From: Mesorhizobium escarrei
GTDB lineage: Bacteria > Pseudomonadota > Alphaproteobacteria > Rhizobiales > Rhizobiaceae
NCBI RefSeq assembly: GCF_935825525.1
Contig: NZ_CAKXZT010000145.1
Span: 40,437-104,436, forward strand
Direction of reading: 5' to 3'
DNA: 64,000 bases
The notes under the pieces were generated by a model. It made no database searches, was not told where the DNA came from, and saw nothing but the letters and a program-made list of their open reading frames with translations. A program made the position numbers and the translations under genes. Below, piece by piece: positions 35,601 to 42,763 of this stretch. Within the stretch, counting starts at the first letter, position 1. Every line of letters begins with the position of its first letter.

Positions 35601-35900
35601 ATGGAGGCCATGGCGCCCATCACCGACCGGCCGCGCGACTTGGTGGTGCGATCGCAACTGGACGACAGCGGCCAGGTGCTTGTCGCGGTCCAGGACTCCG
35701 GCGTCGGCATCGATCCGGAGCGCGCGAAGCAGCTTTTTAACGCCTTCTTCACGACCAAGTCCACCGGCATGGGCATGGGGCTATCGATCTGCCGCTCGAT
35801 CATCGAGAACCATGGCGGGAGATTGTGGGCCTCACCCAATGCCGAGCCTGGTACGACGTTTCAGTTCGTCTTGCCATCGCATTCAGAGGTCCGCTCGTGA
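29646..35900 (+). CDS. Giant hybrid: Ser/Thr-kinase-like, AAA ATPase, TPR-like, GAF, three PAS, histidine kinase
   Basis: 2084 residues starting at GTG 29646 with AGGAGG upstream. Domains in order: kinase-like fold (1-275) with HKD at 122-124 and APE at 171-173; AAA ATPase with Walker A GYSGIGKTS (325-333) and Walker B LALFLDDLQWLD; a long helical repeat region (~650-1290); GAF (~1310-1455); PAS domains beginning near 1468, 1592 and 1718; HisKA with phosphoacceptor H1867 in SIAHEVNQPLAAIV; HATPase with NLIVNGMEAM, DSGVGID and GMGMGLSI. The kinase fold has GFG instead of DFG (143-145) and LLLAP where the catalytic Lys should be, so it is probably a pseudokinase. The next gene, its likely response regulator, overlaps by four bases but is broken. 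The signal sensed is unknown. Confidence 0.9.
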   Translation: MTELSGYVFSALRGGEFTLYRGSGDGLDPILLLAPIGEYFARESLKRLEHEHDLKAELDADWAVRPVDLSRHDGRMALVLEDPGGEPLDQLIGQPMDVTQFLHIAIPLAAAIGQMHRHVLIHKDIKPANILVDVASGGVWLTGFGIASRLPRERQAPAPPEIIAGTLAYMAPEQTGRMNRSIDARSDLYSLGITFYEMLTGTLPFTAADSMAWVHCHIARQPPPPEERVAGIPGPLAAIVMKLLAKTAEERYQTATGVEADLRQCLVEWEAHRRIDPFPLGAHDVSDRLLIPEKLYGREREIASLLAAFDRVVVDGTTELVLVSGYSGIGKTSVVNELHRMLVPSRGLFAPGKFDQYKRDIPYATLAQAFQNLVRPLLGQSEAELGCWRDALREALGPNGQLMVDLVPQLELVIGTQPPVPDLPPRDAQYRFQMVFRRFLGVFAKPEHPLALFLDDLQWLDTATLDLIEHLVTHPEVRHLLLVGAYRDNEVGPSHPLSLRLKTIREAGMDVQEIQLAPLMPDDLERLLAEALHTSPGRVRPLADLVFEKTDGNPFFTIQFLIALEEVLLAFDPGTEAWTWDLARIRAKGFTDNVADLMAGKLRRFSSTTQEALKQLACLGNVAPTATLALVHGTTEEAMHTALWEAVHAGLVIRSDSTYTFLHDRIQEAAYALIAEGERTMAHLRIGRLLAARTTSEELEDRIFDIVNQFDRGAALITTPEEREQVAELNLMAGKRAKAATAYASALQYFTAGRALLTRNEWERCYRLTFNLELNLAECEYLTGELASADERLSALSQRAQTTVDAAAVACVRLNLYTHLDQSDSAVQVGVEYLQRGDGLWSRHPTAQDVDQHYDRLWQQIGSSPIEALVALPAMADPDQCATMDVLTALASPALFTDLNLFRLVVCRMAALSLENGNSDGSCYAYVWLGGVLGTYFGNYQAGFRFGRLGLDLVEKRGLDRHSARVYLVFAVHVAPWLQDLPTCRVFLRRAFEAAQHDGDLTYAAYSCADLITNRLASGDPLDDVEREAGDALQFVRKMRFGLISDLITTQLRLIRMLCGLTPDFTSFNDAEFDEVSFEQHLESNPQLAIAASRYWIRKLQACVYSGDSASGLVAALKTAPLLWTVPSQVELSEYYFYAALARAAHCDTASAEERPLHLDAAAAHHRQITLWAENCPSTFANRAALVGAEIARLEGRELDAERLYEQAVRSAHEHGFIQNEGLACELAARFYAGRGFEQIAQLYLRNARRCYLSWGAEGKVRQLEQLHPHLREGPAPPPPTTTIGALVEQLDVGTVVKASQAVSGEIELGKLIETLMKIAIEHAGAERGLLILPRGDESRVVAEATAGRGKVEVTVRETAVSPVALPQSALHYVMRTRESVVLDDASVRNLYSDDEYIRQKQPRSVLCLPVVKQTKLVGALYLENNLTPYAFTSSRVAVLELLASQAAISLENARLYRDLAEREAKIRRLVDANIIGIFLWDFDGRILEANDAFLRMVGYDREDLIAGRIRRADLTPPDWYERDEQWVEEHRRTGLRRPIEKEFLRKDGSRVPILLGAATFEEGGNQGVAFVLDLTDRKRAEVELRESEQNYRMLFESMDEGFCTIEVLFDQNEEPVDYRFLQINPSFERQTGIKNAAGRRMREIAPQHEEHWFEIYGRIALTGEPMRFENEAKQLGRWYDVYAFPVEDPKRRRVGILFNDITERKRAETEARESEQRFRDYAEIASDWLWETGPDHRFIHVSEQLTAVGISPAHRIGLRRWDFATDVDEEPEKWRLHIATLEAHQPFRGFVFRVKADDGSAHYITASGKPVFDPEGRFLGYRGVGSDVTAAVRAEQAEEALHKTQMELAHVARVTTLGELAASIAHEVNQPLAAIVTNGEVGLQWLDRETPNLAEVREALGDMINNGRRASEIIQRLRALSRKAETQKVALDINAVIREVIPLVHQEVLSHRVSLRLELTPTLPPLLGDRIQLQQVIINLIVNGMEAMAPITDRPRDLVVRSQLDDSGQVLVAVQDSGVGIDPERAKQLFNAFFTTKSTGMGMGLSICRSIIENHGGRLWASPNAEPGTTFQFVLPSHSEVRS

Positions 35901-36115
35901 CCTGGCCGACGCACGAGAGGGTCGGCGGCGAGGAGCTGATCGTCTTCCACCGTCGAGGATGACACCTCACTCCGCGAGGCGCTCAGAAGGCTTTTTCGCA
36001 CGGTCGGCCTGCGAACCGAGGTTTTCGGCTCAGCAGACGAATTGCTGCAAAACAAGCTCCCGGATGTTCCAGCCTGCCTTTCCTCGATGTCCGGTTGCTA
36101 GGTCTGACACCTGCA
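35897..36115 (+). pseudogene. Frameshifted and truncated FixJ-type response regulator
   Basis: A GTG at 35897 overlapping the kinase stop opens MTWPTHERVGGEELIVFH; one extra base near 35951 shifts the frame. The receiver continues as VEDDTSLREALRRLFRTVGL, then VFGSADELLQNKLPDVPACL. A second shift near 36087 moves the expected LDVRLLGL (with the phosphoacceptor Asp) out of frame, and homology ends at once. The acidic pocket is kept but the output domain is gone. The kinase upstream has therefore lost its cognate regulator. Confidence 0.75.
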
Positions 36116-36325
36116 TAAATGCGAGTGTCGGTTTCGGAGAAGCGTGCCGGGAACGTCAAGAAATGGTGGAAGCCGACCTCCGCGGTACCATCGCCCGAGG
36201 TCCGGAACGGGTCAGAACTTCCGGTTCAGGCTGTGCGGTGGAAAGGCAGAGACGGGTCGAACCTTGCCGATCAGACAGCGGCGAAACGCCTACCGTGAAT
36301 CTGTGTCCCAATAATGCACAGGAGC

Positions 36326-36352
36326 CCCATGGCGCAAATGCCATGGGTTTTT
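36326..36352 (+). terminator. Intrinsic terminator after the hybrid kinase locus
   Basis: CCCATGGC (36326-36333), six-base loop, GCCATGGG (36340-36347), then TTTTT. It is oriented to stop plus-strand transcription from the kinase locus and sits 10 bases before the 3' end of the convergent activator gene. The rest of 36116-36325 holds no gene that I can support. Confidence 0.75.
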
Positions 36353-36362
36353 GCCGCCTGCA

Positions 36363-38450
36363 TCAAACGAAGCCGCGGCGGATGCCGTATTGGTCGAGCT
36401 TGCGATAGAGCGTCGGCCGGGAGATGCCGAGCCGCCGCGCGACCCGGCTGAGATTGCCACCCTCCGCGGCCAGTGCGGTCTTCATCGCCTGGCGTTCCGC
36501 CTCGAGGAGCGTGCCTCCAGGCAGCTCGGGTGAGGAGGCCGCATCATCGACCGACGCGGTACTCAGTTCAGAGCTGGGTGCGGTGATTTCCTCGGGAAGA
36601 TCGCGAAGTCCGATGTCGCGGCCGTGCGCCAGAACATGCAACCGCCCGACGAGGTTCTTCAGTTCGCGCACATTGCCGGGCCAATGGTAGGCGAGCAGTG
36701 CATCGAGCGCGTCGTGCGAGAATTCCAGCGGGTCCTCGCCTGCCGCGGTGGCGATCTGCCGGTTGAAATGTTCGATCAGAAGCAGAACGTCCTCGCCGCG
36801 CTTGCGCAGCGGTGGGACTGTGATCGAGACCGCGCCAATTCGATAGTAGAGATCGCGGCGGAAGCGGCCTGCAGCAATTTCCTGCTTGAGATCGCGATTG
36901 GTTGAGGCGACCAGGCGTACATCCACCGGGCGACCCCGGCTGTCGCCAATGCGGTGGACCACGCGCTCTTCCAGGACACGCAGCAGAAATGGCTGGATCT
37001 CGAGTGGCAATTCGCCGATCTCGTCGAGACTGAGGACGCCGCCATTGGCGAGCTCGAAAACGCCCGGTTTGCCTTCGCGCGAGGCGCCGGTAAAGGCGCC
37101 GGCGACATGGCCGAACAATTCACTGCCGAACAGGTCCCTGGTGATCGCTCCGCAATTTATCGCAATGAACGGATCGTTCGCCGTGCGCCGGCTGCCGGCA
37201 TGGACAAGCCGCGCAAACAGCTCTTTCCCGACGCCTGTTTCGCCTTCGATCAACAGCGATGTCAGGCTGCCTGAGCGGGTGACGCGGCAGGCGACGTCGA
37301 CGGCGGCCTGCAGCGCTTCACTTTCGCCGACGATCATGGCGACAGCATCCTGAAGATGCTTGTTCACTTCCCGGTGGACCACCGCCACGCTGGAGACTGC
37401 CGGCACGGAGGGGAACACCAGCGCCGCGCCGCGGAGGTCGCCGTCCAACTTCAGCGGCGTGATGTGGCAGGATCGCAGATGGGCCGGTAGTGCCCTGGCA
37501 AGGTCGGCCTCGGAGCCGGACGACGGAAGGTTCATCAGCCAGCGACCACGGCCAGGCTCCATCGGCCCGTCCACCATTTCGGTTTTCTCGCCGTCAGGCA
37601 CGTTGTTGCAGAAGATCGCGCGGCCGCGATGGTCGACGATCACCAACCCGTCTTTTCGGCGGTAGCTGGGAGCCGACGAAATGAAAGCTTCGAGAAGGCG
37701 TGTGCGCTGTTCCTGCTGCTGTTCGGCCAATGCCTTTTCGATCTGCCGGGCTGTTGCGGCAACGAGCGCTGTGTTGTGCGGCCGGAAGATCGGCGAATAG
37801 CCTGACAAGTCGACGACACCGATGATCTTGCCGTCGAGCGGATCGCGGATCGGCGCGCCGGCGCAAGTCCAGGATTTGATGCCGGCGCAGAAATGTTCTG
37901 CCGCATGGACGAAAGTTGGCTCGCCGGTCCACAGCGCCGTCCCGATGCCGTTGGTACCGACAGCATCCTCGTTCCATTTGCCGCCGATGGCGAGGTGGAT
38001 GTCCATGCCGTCATGCAGCGTCTTCTTGTCGCCAATGGCGTCGATCAGCACGCCGTCGCTATCGGCCAGAACCAGCATCGCGCCGGTCCCGTCCAGCAAC
38101 TGGCCAAGGGAGGCGAACGACCGCCGCGCTGCCGAAAGCAGTTCTGCATTGGCCCGGGTCAGATATTCGATTTCGTCGCGATCACTGCTCAGCGGCGCTT
38201 CAACGCCTTGAGCGTTGATACCGCCGGTGGCACTGCGATACCAGGAATCATGGATGAGTGAGCGGACGTGGCTTGGGTGGACAGGATCGCGGGCGCATTT
38301 GGGCTCGTCCGCCAGAAAATTTTCCCAGGCGCGCATGGTGGCACGCTCGTCATAGTCGATGTTGCCCAGAACCATTTTGCCGGTGGCCAGCGACGCTCGC
38401 GCCGGAAGGGCATCGATCTTCATATGATTGGGGTCTATCGCCCGTTTCAT
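36363..38450 (-). CDS. mimR: Sigma-54-dependent activator, AcoR/MimR type
   Basis: 695 residues. An N-terminal GAF-like sensor (~60-240, with GGKWNEDAVGTNGIGTAL typical of AcoR) and a PAS-like linker precede the AAA+ domain: Walker A GETGVGKE (403-410), the sigma-54-contacting GAFTGA loop (451-456) and Walker B GGVLSLDEIGE. The C-terminal Fis helix-turn-helix covers ~665-690 (LSRVARRLGISRPTLYRKL). MimR of mycobacteria, of this type, drives the mim operon in response to acetone. The sigma-54 promoter at 19360 is the only such promoter I found, so this is its likely activator, though 8-17 kb away and on the other strand. Upstream codons lack a good ribosome binding site, so the start may be at one of the later ATGs. 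Confidence 0.9.
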   Translation of the reverse strand: MKRAIDPNHMKIDALPARASLATGKMVLGNIDYDERATMRAWENFLADEPKCARDPVHPSHVRSLIHDSWYRSATGGINAQGVEAPLSSDRDEIEYLTRANAELLSAARRSFASLGQLLDGTGAMLVLADSDGVLIDAIGDKKTLHDGMDIHLAIGGKWNEDAVGTNGIGTALWTGEPTFVHAAEHFCAGIKSWTCAGAPIRDPLDGKIIGVVDLSGYSPIFRPHNTALVAATARQIEKALAEQQQEQRTRLLEAFISSAPSYRRKDGLVIVDHRGRAIFCNNVPDGEKTEMVDGPMEPGRGRWLMNLPSSGSEADLARALPAHLRSCHITPLKLDGDLRGAALVFPSVPAVSSVAVVHREVNKHLQDAVAMIVGESEALQAAVDVACRVTRSGSLTSLLIEGETGVGKELFARLVHAGSRRTANDPFIAINCGAITRDLFGSELFGHVAGAFTGASREGKPGVFELANGGVLSLDEIGELPLEIQPFLLRVLEERVVHRIGDSRGRPVDVRLVASTNRDLKQEIAAGRFRRDLYYRIGAVSITVPPLRKRGEDVLLLIEHFNRQIATAAGEDPLEFSHDALDALLAYHWPGNVRELKNLVGRLHVLAHGRDIGLRDLPEEITAPSSELSTASVDDAASSPELPGGTLLEAERQAMKTALAAEGGNLSRVARRLGISRPTLYRKLDQYGIRRGFV

Positions 38451-38546
38451 TCAGTCATCACAGAACCTTTGAGGCATGCCATTGCTGTATGCTGTCATGT
38501 TCGAATGCTATCGTGGATTGGAAGCGCACGTCCCAACGTCTGCCGC

Positions 38547-39020
38547 TCAGTCGATGCCGAGTTTCGCGCCGATGTCGGCGGCGAGCTGCTCTTCGGTGTA
38601 GGTTGCGGCGAGGCGGGACCCGTCCAGGTCCGCAAGCGCCTCGGCGACAGTTTCGTCGACCGGCGAGAAGAAGCCATTCTGCTTCGTCGCCAGAACGAAG
38701 ATCTGGTCTCCGCCGCGGTTGCGGATATCGCCGATGTGATGAAGTTGGCGGCCCGTGTTCTGATCCTTCGAGATCACGCGGCCGTTCATGGTGACATGGA
38801 TGGACGGCTTGGCTTCGGTCACAGGCGCGGCACTGTCGCCAACATGGATGATCAGACCTTCCGCCTTTGGTTGCTGGCGTGGCTTCCTGGAAGCTGAATA
38901 GCCGCCACCGCTGATCTGGTCGGCAAGTCGGACGATTGTCGAGCGGTTCTGCTCGATCAGTCTTTTGACTTGTGCGTCCTCGCGCCGCGGGCCATCCCGC
39001 TTGGAGATAATCTCGACCAT
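38547..39020 (-). CDS. Conserved hypothetical protein
   Basis: 157 residues. GGGAGGATTC lies upstream of the ATG at 39020. A charged N terminus (MVEIISKRDGPRREDAQVKR) is followed by a linker and a C-terminal beta-rich part: PSIHVTMNGRVISKDQ, QIFVLATKQNGFFSPVDE. It resembles small hypothetical proteins of rhizobia, with no domain I can name. It lies 96 bases upstream of the activator in the same direction and could be cotranscribed. Confidence 0.6.
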   Translation of the reverse strand: MVEIISKRDGPRREDAQVKRLIEQNRSTIVRLADQISGGGYSASRKPRQQPKAEGLIIHVGDSAAPVTEAKPSIHVTMNGRVISKDQNTGRQLHHIGDIRNRGGDQIFVLATKQNGFFSPVDETVAEALADLDGSRLAATYTEEQLAADIGAKLGID

Positions 39021-39489
39021 GAATCCTCCCAGATTCGCTCCGCGTCGCCGTTTCTACGGCTCAATTCTTCTTTCGAGGTGAACCCTACACCGCCTCGGCG
39101 ATCTTCGCCATTCATATCAGATAGAACCAAAATTTGCTTTGCTGGTAGCAGGCGGCTGCTACACGGGATTTCCGATATCAGACGTTTTGAGTAATGCCCG
39201 CTTGTCAGGCTGCCTTGTTCGTCAAATTCCGAGGGTTTGCTGTCGAGTTGTTACCTGTCGCCCACGTCACGCTTTTCGCAGGACGCCTTCGGCTAGGCCT
39301 CGCTCCTAGAGTTCGATCACCGAACGGGGCGAACGCCCGCTTGCCGGATCGACCCACCCGAGCAGTTTCTCGAGATCCCCGATTTCACGGGCATATCAGC
39401 AGAGCAACCCGTGCTTGCCCGGCATCCCGAGCACGCCTTTCACTTTGTCAGTGCGTTCGCGTCGAGTGTGGCCACACATCCAATGTCCG
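39021..39489. other. 469-base gap without a supported gene
   Basis: Open frames exist on both strands, but none has a plausible ribosome binding site, domain or codon pattern like its neighbours. The part next to 39020 should hold the promoter of the hypothetical gene. No repeat, terminator or mobile-element end was recognised. Confidence 0.4.
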
Positions 39490-40458
39490 TCAACTCGACA
39501 ACCAGACCGCCATCCCGGGCTCGAGGCCGGTCGGATCTCCTTGGGGTTCGATACGCAGCCGCAACGTGTTGAGATCATGGTCGCCGACCGCTCGCTCGGC
39601 CTGCCACGTGGCGAACGACCCGAGCGGTCGCAGTTCTGTGACGATGGCCGACATTGTCTTCGTTGAAGCACCCGAAACAGCGACCTGGACTATCCGCCCT
39701 ACCGAAAGGCCACGCAGCCGATCCTCCCGCACGTTGAACGAGAGCCATGGTTTGCCAGTCTCTTGAATCACGAGCACCGGCTGTCCCGGAATGATGTTCT
39801 CGCCGATTTCGGCGACGACCACGCTAACGATGCCGTTCGCTGGCGCCCGCAGCTTGGTCTTTGCCTGCCGTTGCTCGATCACCAAAAGCGCGGCGGTCGT
39901 TGCCAGTACTTCGGCGTCTGCGATTGCTCGCTGCTCGTTGGTCGGTCCGGCAACCACGCCGGCGTGGTTGGCCTCCGCTTCGGTGACGTCGGCACGCGCA
40001 ACCGCCACCTCGTATCGGGCTTGATCGAACGCCTGCTGTGAGGCGAAGCTGTTACGCGCCAAAGCGCTAGCGCGCACGAGCTGCCCCTCCACATAAGCCA
40101 GCCGTGACTTCGCCTTCGCGATCTCGGCAGCCAGCGCGGCAACCTTTTCAGCCCGCACTCCCACGTAGACGTTGTTGCGGTTGGCAGTTGCGGCGTTGAG
40201 TTCGGCCCGCGCTTGCGCCACTGCTGCGGTCAATTCAACCGCCGACAGCTCGGCGATGACATCGCCAGCTTGGACGTGGTCGCCTTTGCGGACCTTGATT
40301 GCCGCGACCTGCCCGCCGACCTCGGGCGCAATCGGTATCTCTGTCGCCCGCACGACCCCGGCGGGTGGGGCTGCTGGCGTGGGCTGAGAGAGGAAATAGG
40401 CTCCGGAGCATGCCGCAACAAAGCCAACACCGAGTGCAGCCTTCCAGCGGCTAAGCAT
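39490..40458 (-). CDS. HlyD-family periplasmic adaptor (second copy)
   Basis: 322 residues. A single N-terminal membrane anchor (ALGVGFVAACSGAYFLS) precedes the half-lipoyl motif EIPIAPEVGGQVAAIKVRKG. A coiled-coil hairpin follows (ARAELNAATANRNN through EAEANHAGVVAG), then the second lipoyl half KLRAPANGIVSVVVAEIGEN and the beta barrel. Its start overlaps the permease stop by eight bases. It is the last gene of the exporter set and closes the minus-strand series. Confidence 0.88.
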   Translation of the reverse strand: MLSRWKAALGVGFVAACSGAYFLSQPTPAAPPAGVVRATEIPIAPEVGGQVAAIKVRKGDHVQAGDVIAELSAVELTAAVAQARAELNAATANRNNVYVGVRAEKVAALAAEIAKAKSRLAYVEGQLVRASALARNSFASQQAFDQARYEVAVARADVTEAEANHAGVVAGPTNEQRAIADAEVLATTAALLVIEQRQAKTKLRAPANGIVSVVVAEIGENIIPGQPVLVIQETGKPWLSFNVREDRLRGLSVGRIVQVAVSGASTKTMSAIVTELRPLGSFATWQAERAVGDHDLNTLRLRIEPQGDPTGLEPGMAVWLSS

Positions 40459-42763
40459 GGACGTGCCTCCCCTTGACCAGAGCCGCGGACGTCACAGCAA
40501 GCGCGAAATAGATGACCGCGAGGCACCACAGCCCTCTCATGTCATGTGCCACTTCCCACAGACTCGCGCCCAGCTGGTTGATGCGGACGAGGCCATCGAT
40601 CGCGAAACCCGACGGGAAAATCATACCGATCGCCTGTGCCGGCGCGGGTATTGCCTCGCGTGGCCAGGCGAAACCGGTCAAAAAAAACTGCGGCAGGCTG
40701 GTACCAACGAAGATGAGCGTCGGCGTCTCCGGCCGTTTGAACCAGGCACCGAACGCCTGGCCCATGAAGCTCGTCGCGAGAACGAACACTGAGGCAAGCA
40801 CGAACAACTGCAGAGGGTTGCCGAGCGCCGAGAACCCGTAGACGCGCGGCAGCACGATGAGATAGAGCGCGAGCAGTGGCACATAGAGGGTCACGTGGGC
40901 GATGCCGCGCCCGAGCACGCTCATGAATGCACCGCTTGCTGCCTGAGCCACGGCCAACCCGGTCAACGCCGCGGCGCCGATCAGAAGCGTCTGTTGCAGG
41001 ATCAGCACGAAGGCCGCCGGCACGATGTAGCTCGCGTAGCCTCCGACCGGATTGAAGATCGGTTGCAGCAGCGTGTCGGTCGGACTCGAGGAGGCGAGCT
41101 TCGCCTTGACAAGACTGCCACCGATGCGCGCGCCGCCCGCAGCAAGTTCCGAGGAGAGTGTATTGATAGCTACTGCGATGCCGTTGGCCGTGGTGCGGAA
41201 GACGAACAGGTAGGTTGCATCGGCATATATTGGAATGTGCGCCGCCATGCCCTTGAGCACGTCGCGTTCGGTGTCGGGTGGGATGCCGACCACCGCAAAG
41301 GCCTCGCCTCGGTCGACTGCGGCATGTGCCTCGGCGAGCGAATTGGCCCGCACCGCGACGCCGACCGCGCCGCTTGCTTCCAGCGTCTGAACAATCCGCT
41401 GGCTCAGGTCACTCAAGTCGTTGTCGACCACCGCGATCGGGATCTTGCGCAGGATCTGGCCCAGGTAGGGCTGTGGATAGTAGATGCCGTAAATCAGCGG
41501 CGCCATCACCAGGGCGGCGAACGCACCGCGCATCCCGAGCATACGGCGCCATTCGGCAAGAAAGACTTCGCCGACGGTGCGCGGTGCGGCAGCCGGGGGC
41601 GCCGGTTCCGGCGCTTCCTTGCTGATCCCGCGCGCGATCGACCGCAGGCGGAGAAGCGCACTTAGCCCATAGGCTACTGCCAGCCCCGCCAGCAGCGCGA
41701 ACGGACGCGCGGATTCCTGGACCGGCAGCCCACGTGCCGCCTGCCCAAGCAGAACTTCCATATACCAGCGCAACGGCATGATCGTCCCCCACGCGACCGA
41801 GAAAGTGTTCATGGCGATGATCGGGAATCCGACTCCAACAAAACCGAATGCCGGGGAGACGATCAAGCCGGTGAAGCCGAGTGCGGTCGGCAAGTCACGC
41901 AGCAGCAGTTGGAGCAAGACCCCGAGTGCCAGATAGCCAATGATCATCAGTGACGCGGCGGCGATGATCATCGGCACGTCGCCTTTGAACGAAATACCGA
42001 AAATCCCCTCCAGGATAAGCGGAACCGACAGCATGATGAAAAAGAAGATCGCGAAAAGCGGTGCGAGCTTGCCGGTAAGTGCAATGATTGGATTGCCGCC
42101 GGCGCATTGCAGCCAGTCGCGCATGCTGCGCCGTCGGAACTCGGAGCCGACCGAATAGCCGCCCGCGAGTGCGATGACGACGTGCATGACCATCGGCAAC
42201 AATGTGCGCAGAAGGAATTGTGCGTAGTTTCGCTCGGGATTGACCAGGGCGATCGTTTCTGGGACGAGCGAGCCGATACGGGCCGCCTTCGGGGCCGCAC
42301 GCCCAGCGGCGCTCCTCGTAGCAGCCGAGAGACTATCGCTCAGGCCGGCGGCCGCGACGCCCGCCGCTGTCAGGAACTGCTGGTTGTAAAAAGCGACGAC
42401 CTGCGGACGGCGTTCGGCCTTAAGGTCGCGCTCGAAGTTGACCGGAATGTACACCGCCGCGATGGCGTCGCCGGCACGGATTGCCCGCGCCGCGGAGGCG
42501 AGATCTCCGCTGCGCTCAACAATGCTGAGATTCGGCGAGGCCGCGACCTGCTCCACGAAGGCGCGCGAGATCTCCGAGCGGTCCGCGTCGATGACGACCA
42601 CCCCGAGTGCCCGGATCACCGGATTAGTGAAGGCCACGGACAGGCCCACGAAGGCGAATAGCGGGACGACAAAGATCAGGACCAGCGCTATGGGATCATG
42701 CAGCAGCCATCGCCACTCACGCCTCGCAACCAGCCAGAACCCGGGTTGCGGTGCCGACCTCAT
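40451..42763 (-). CDS. Tandem ABC-2-type permease (two fused ABC2_membrane_3-like halves)
   Basis: About 770 residues in two similar halves. Each starts with an amphipathic RREWRW- or LAEWRRMLG-type segment and a membrane helix (PIALVLIFVVPLFAF; APLIYGIYYPQPYLG), then a large periplasmic loop (VVVIDADRSEISRAFVEQ; IAVVDNDLSDLSQRIVQT), then five membrane helices. This is the YhhJ/DrrB-like exporter fold, duplicated and fused. The start at 42763 makes an ATGA overlap with the upstream adaptor gene; an ATG at 42772 is possible. No ABC ATPase gene is adjacent, which is unusual. Substrate unknown. Confidence 0.85.
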   Translation of the reverse strand: MRSAPQPGFWLVARREWRWLLHDPIALVLIFVVPLFAFVGLSVAFTNPVIRALGVVVIDADRSEISRAFVEQVAASPNLSIVERSGDLASAARAIRAGDAIAAVYIPVNFERDLKAERRPQVVAFYNQQFLTAAGVAAAGLSDSLSAATRSAAGRAAPKAARIGSLVPETIALVNPERNYAQFLLRTLLPMVMHVVIALAGGYSVGSEFRRRSMRDWLQCAGGNPIIALTGKLAPLFAIFFFIMLSVPLILEGIFGISFKGDVPMIIAAASLMIIGYLALGVLLQLLLRDLPTALGFTGLIVSPAFGFVGVGFPIIAMNTFSVAWGTIMPLRWYMEVLLGQAARGLPVQESARPFALLAGLAVAYGLSALLRLRSIARGISKEAPEPAPPAAAPRTVGEVFLAEWRRMLGMRGAFAALVMAPLIYGIYYPQPYLGQILRKIPIAVVDNDLSDLSQRIVQTLEASGAVGVAVRANSLAEAHAAVDRGEAFAVVGIPPDTERDVLKGMAAHIPIYADATYLFVFRTTANGIAVAINTLSSELAAGGARIGGSLVKAKLASSSPTDTLLQPIFNPVGGYASYIVPAAFVLILQQTLLIGAAALTGLAVAQAASGAFMSVLGRGIAHVTLYVPLLALYLIVLPRVYGFSALGNPLQLFVLASVFVLATSFMGQAFGAWFKRPETPTLIFVGTSLPQFFLTGFAWPREAIPAPAQAIGMIFPSGFAIDGLVRINQLGASLWEVAHDMRGLWCLAVIYFALAVTSAALVKGRHVHA

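Noticed and set aside
34509..35657. Minus-strand open frame opposite the histidine kinase domains
   Set aside because: Antisense to PAS/HisKA motifs; composition is that of a shadow frame.
39194..39766. Plus-strand open frame across the 469-base gap and into the second HlyD gene
   Set aside because: Arg/Pro/Ser-rich shadow composition, no ribosome binding site, and largely antisense to the adaptor gene.
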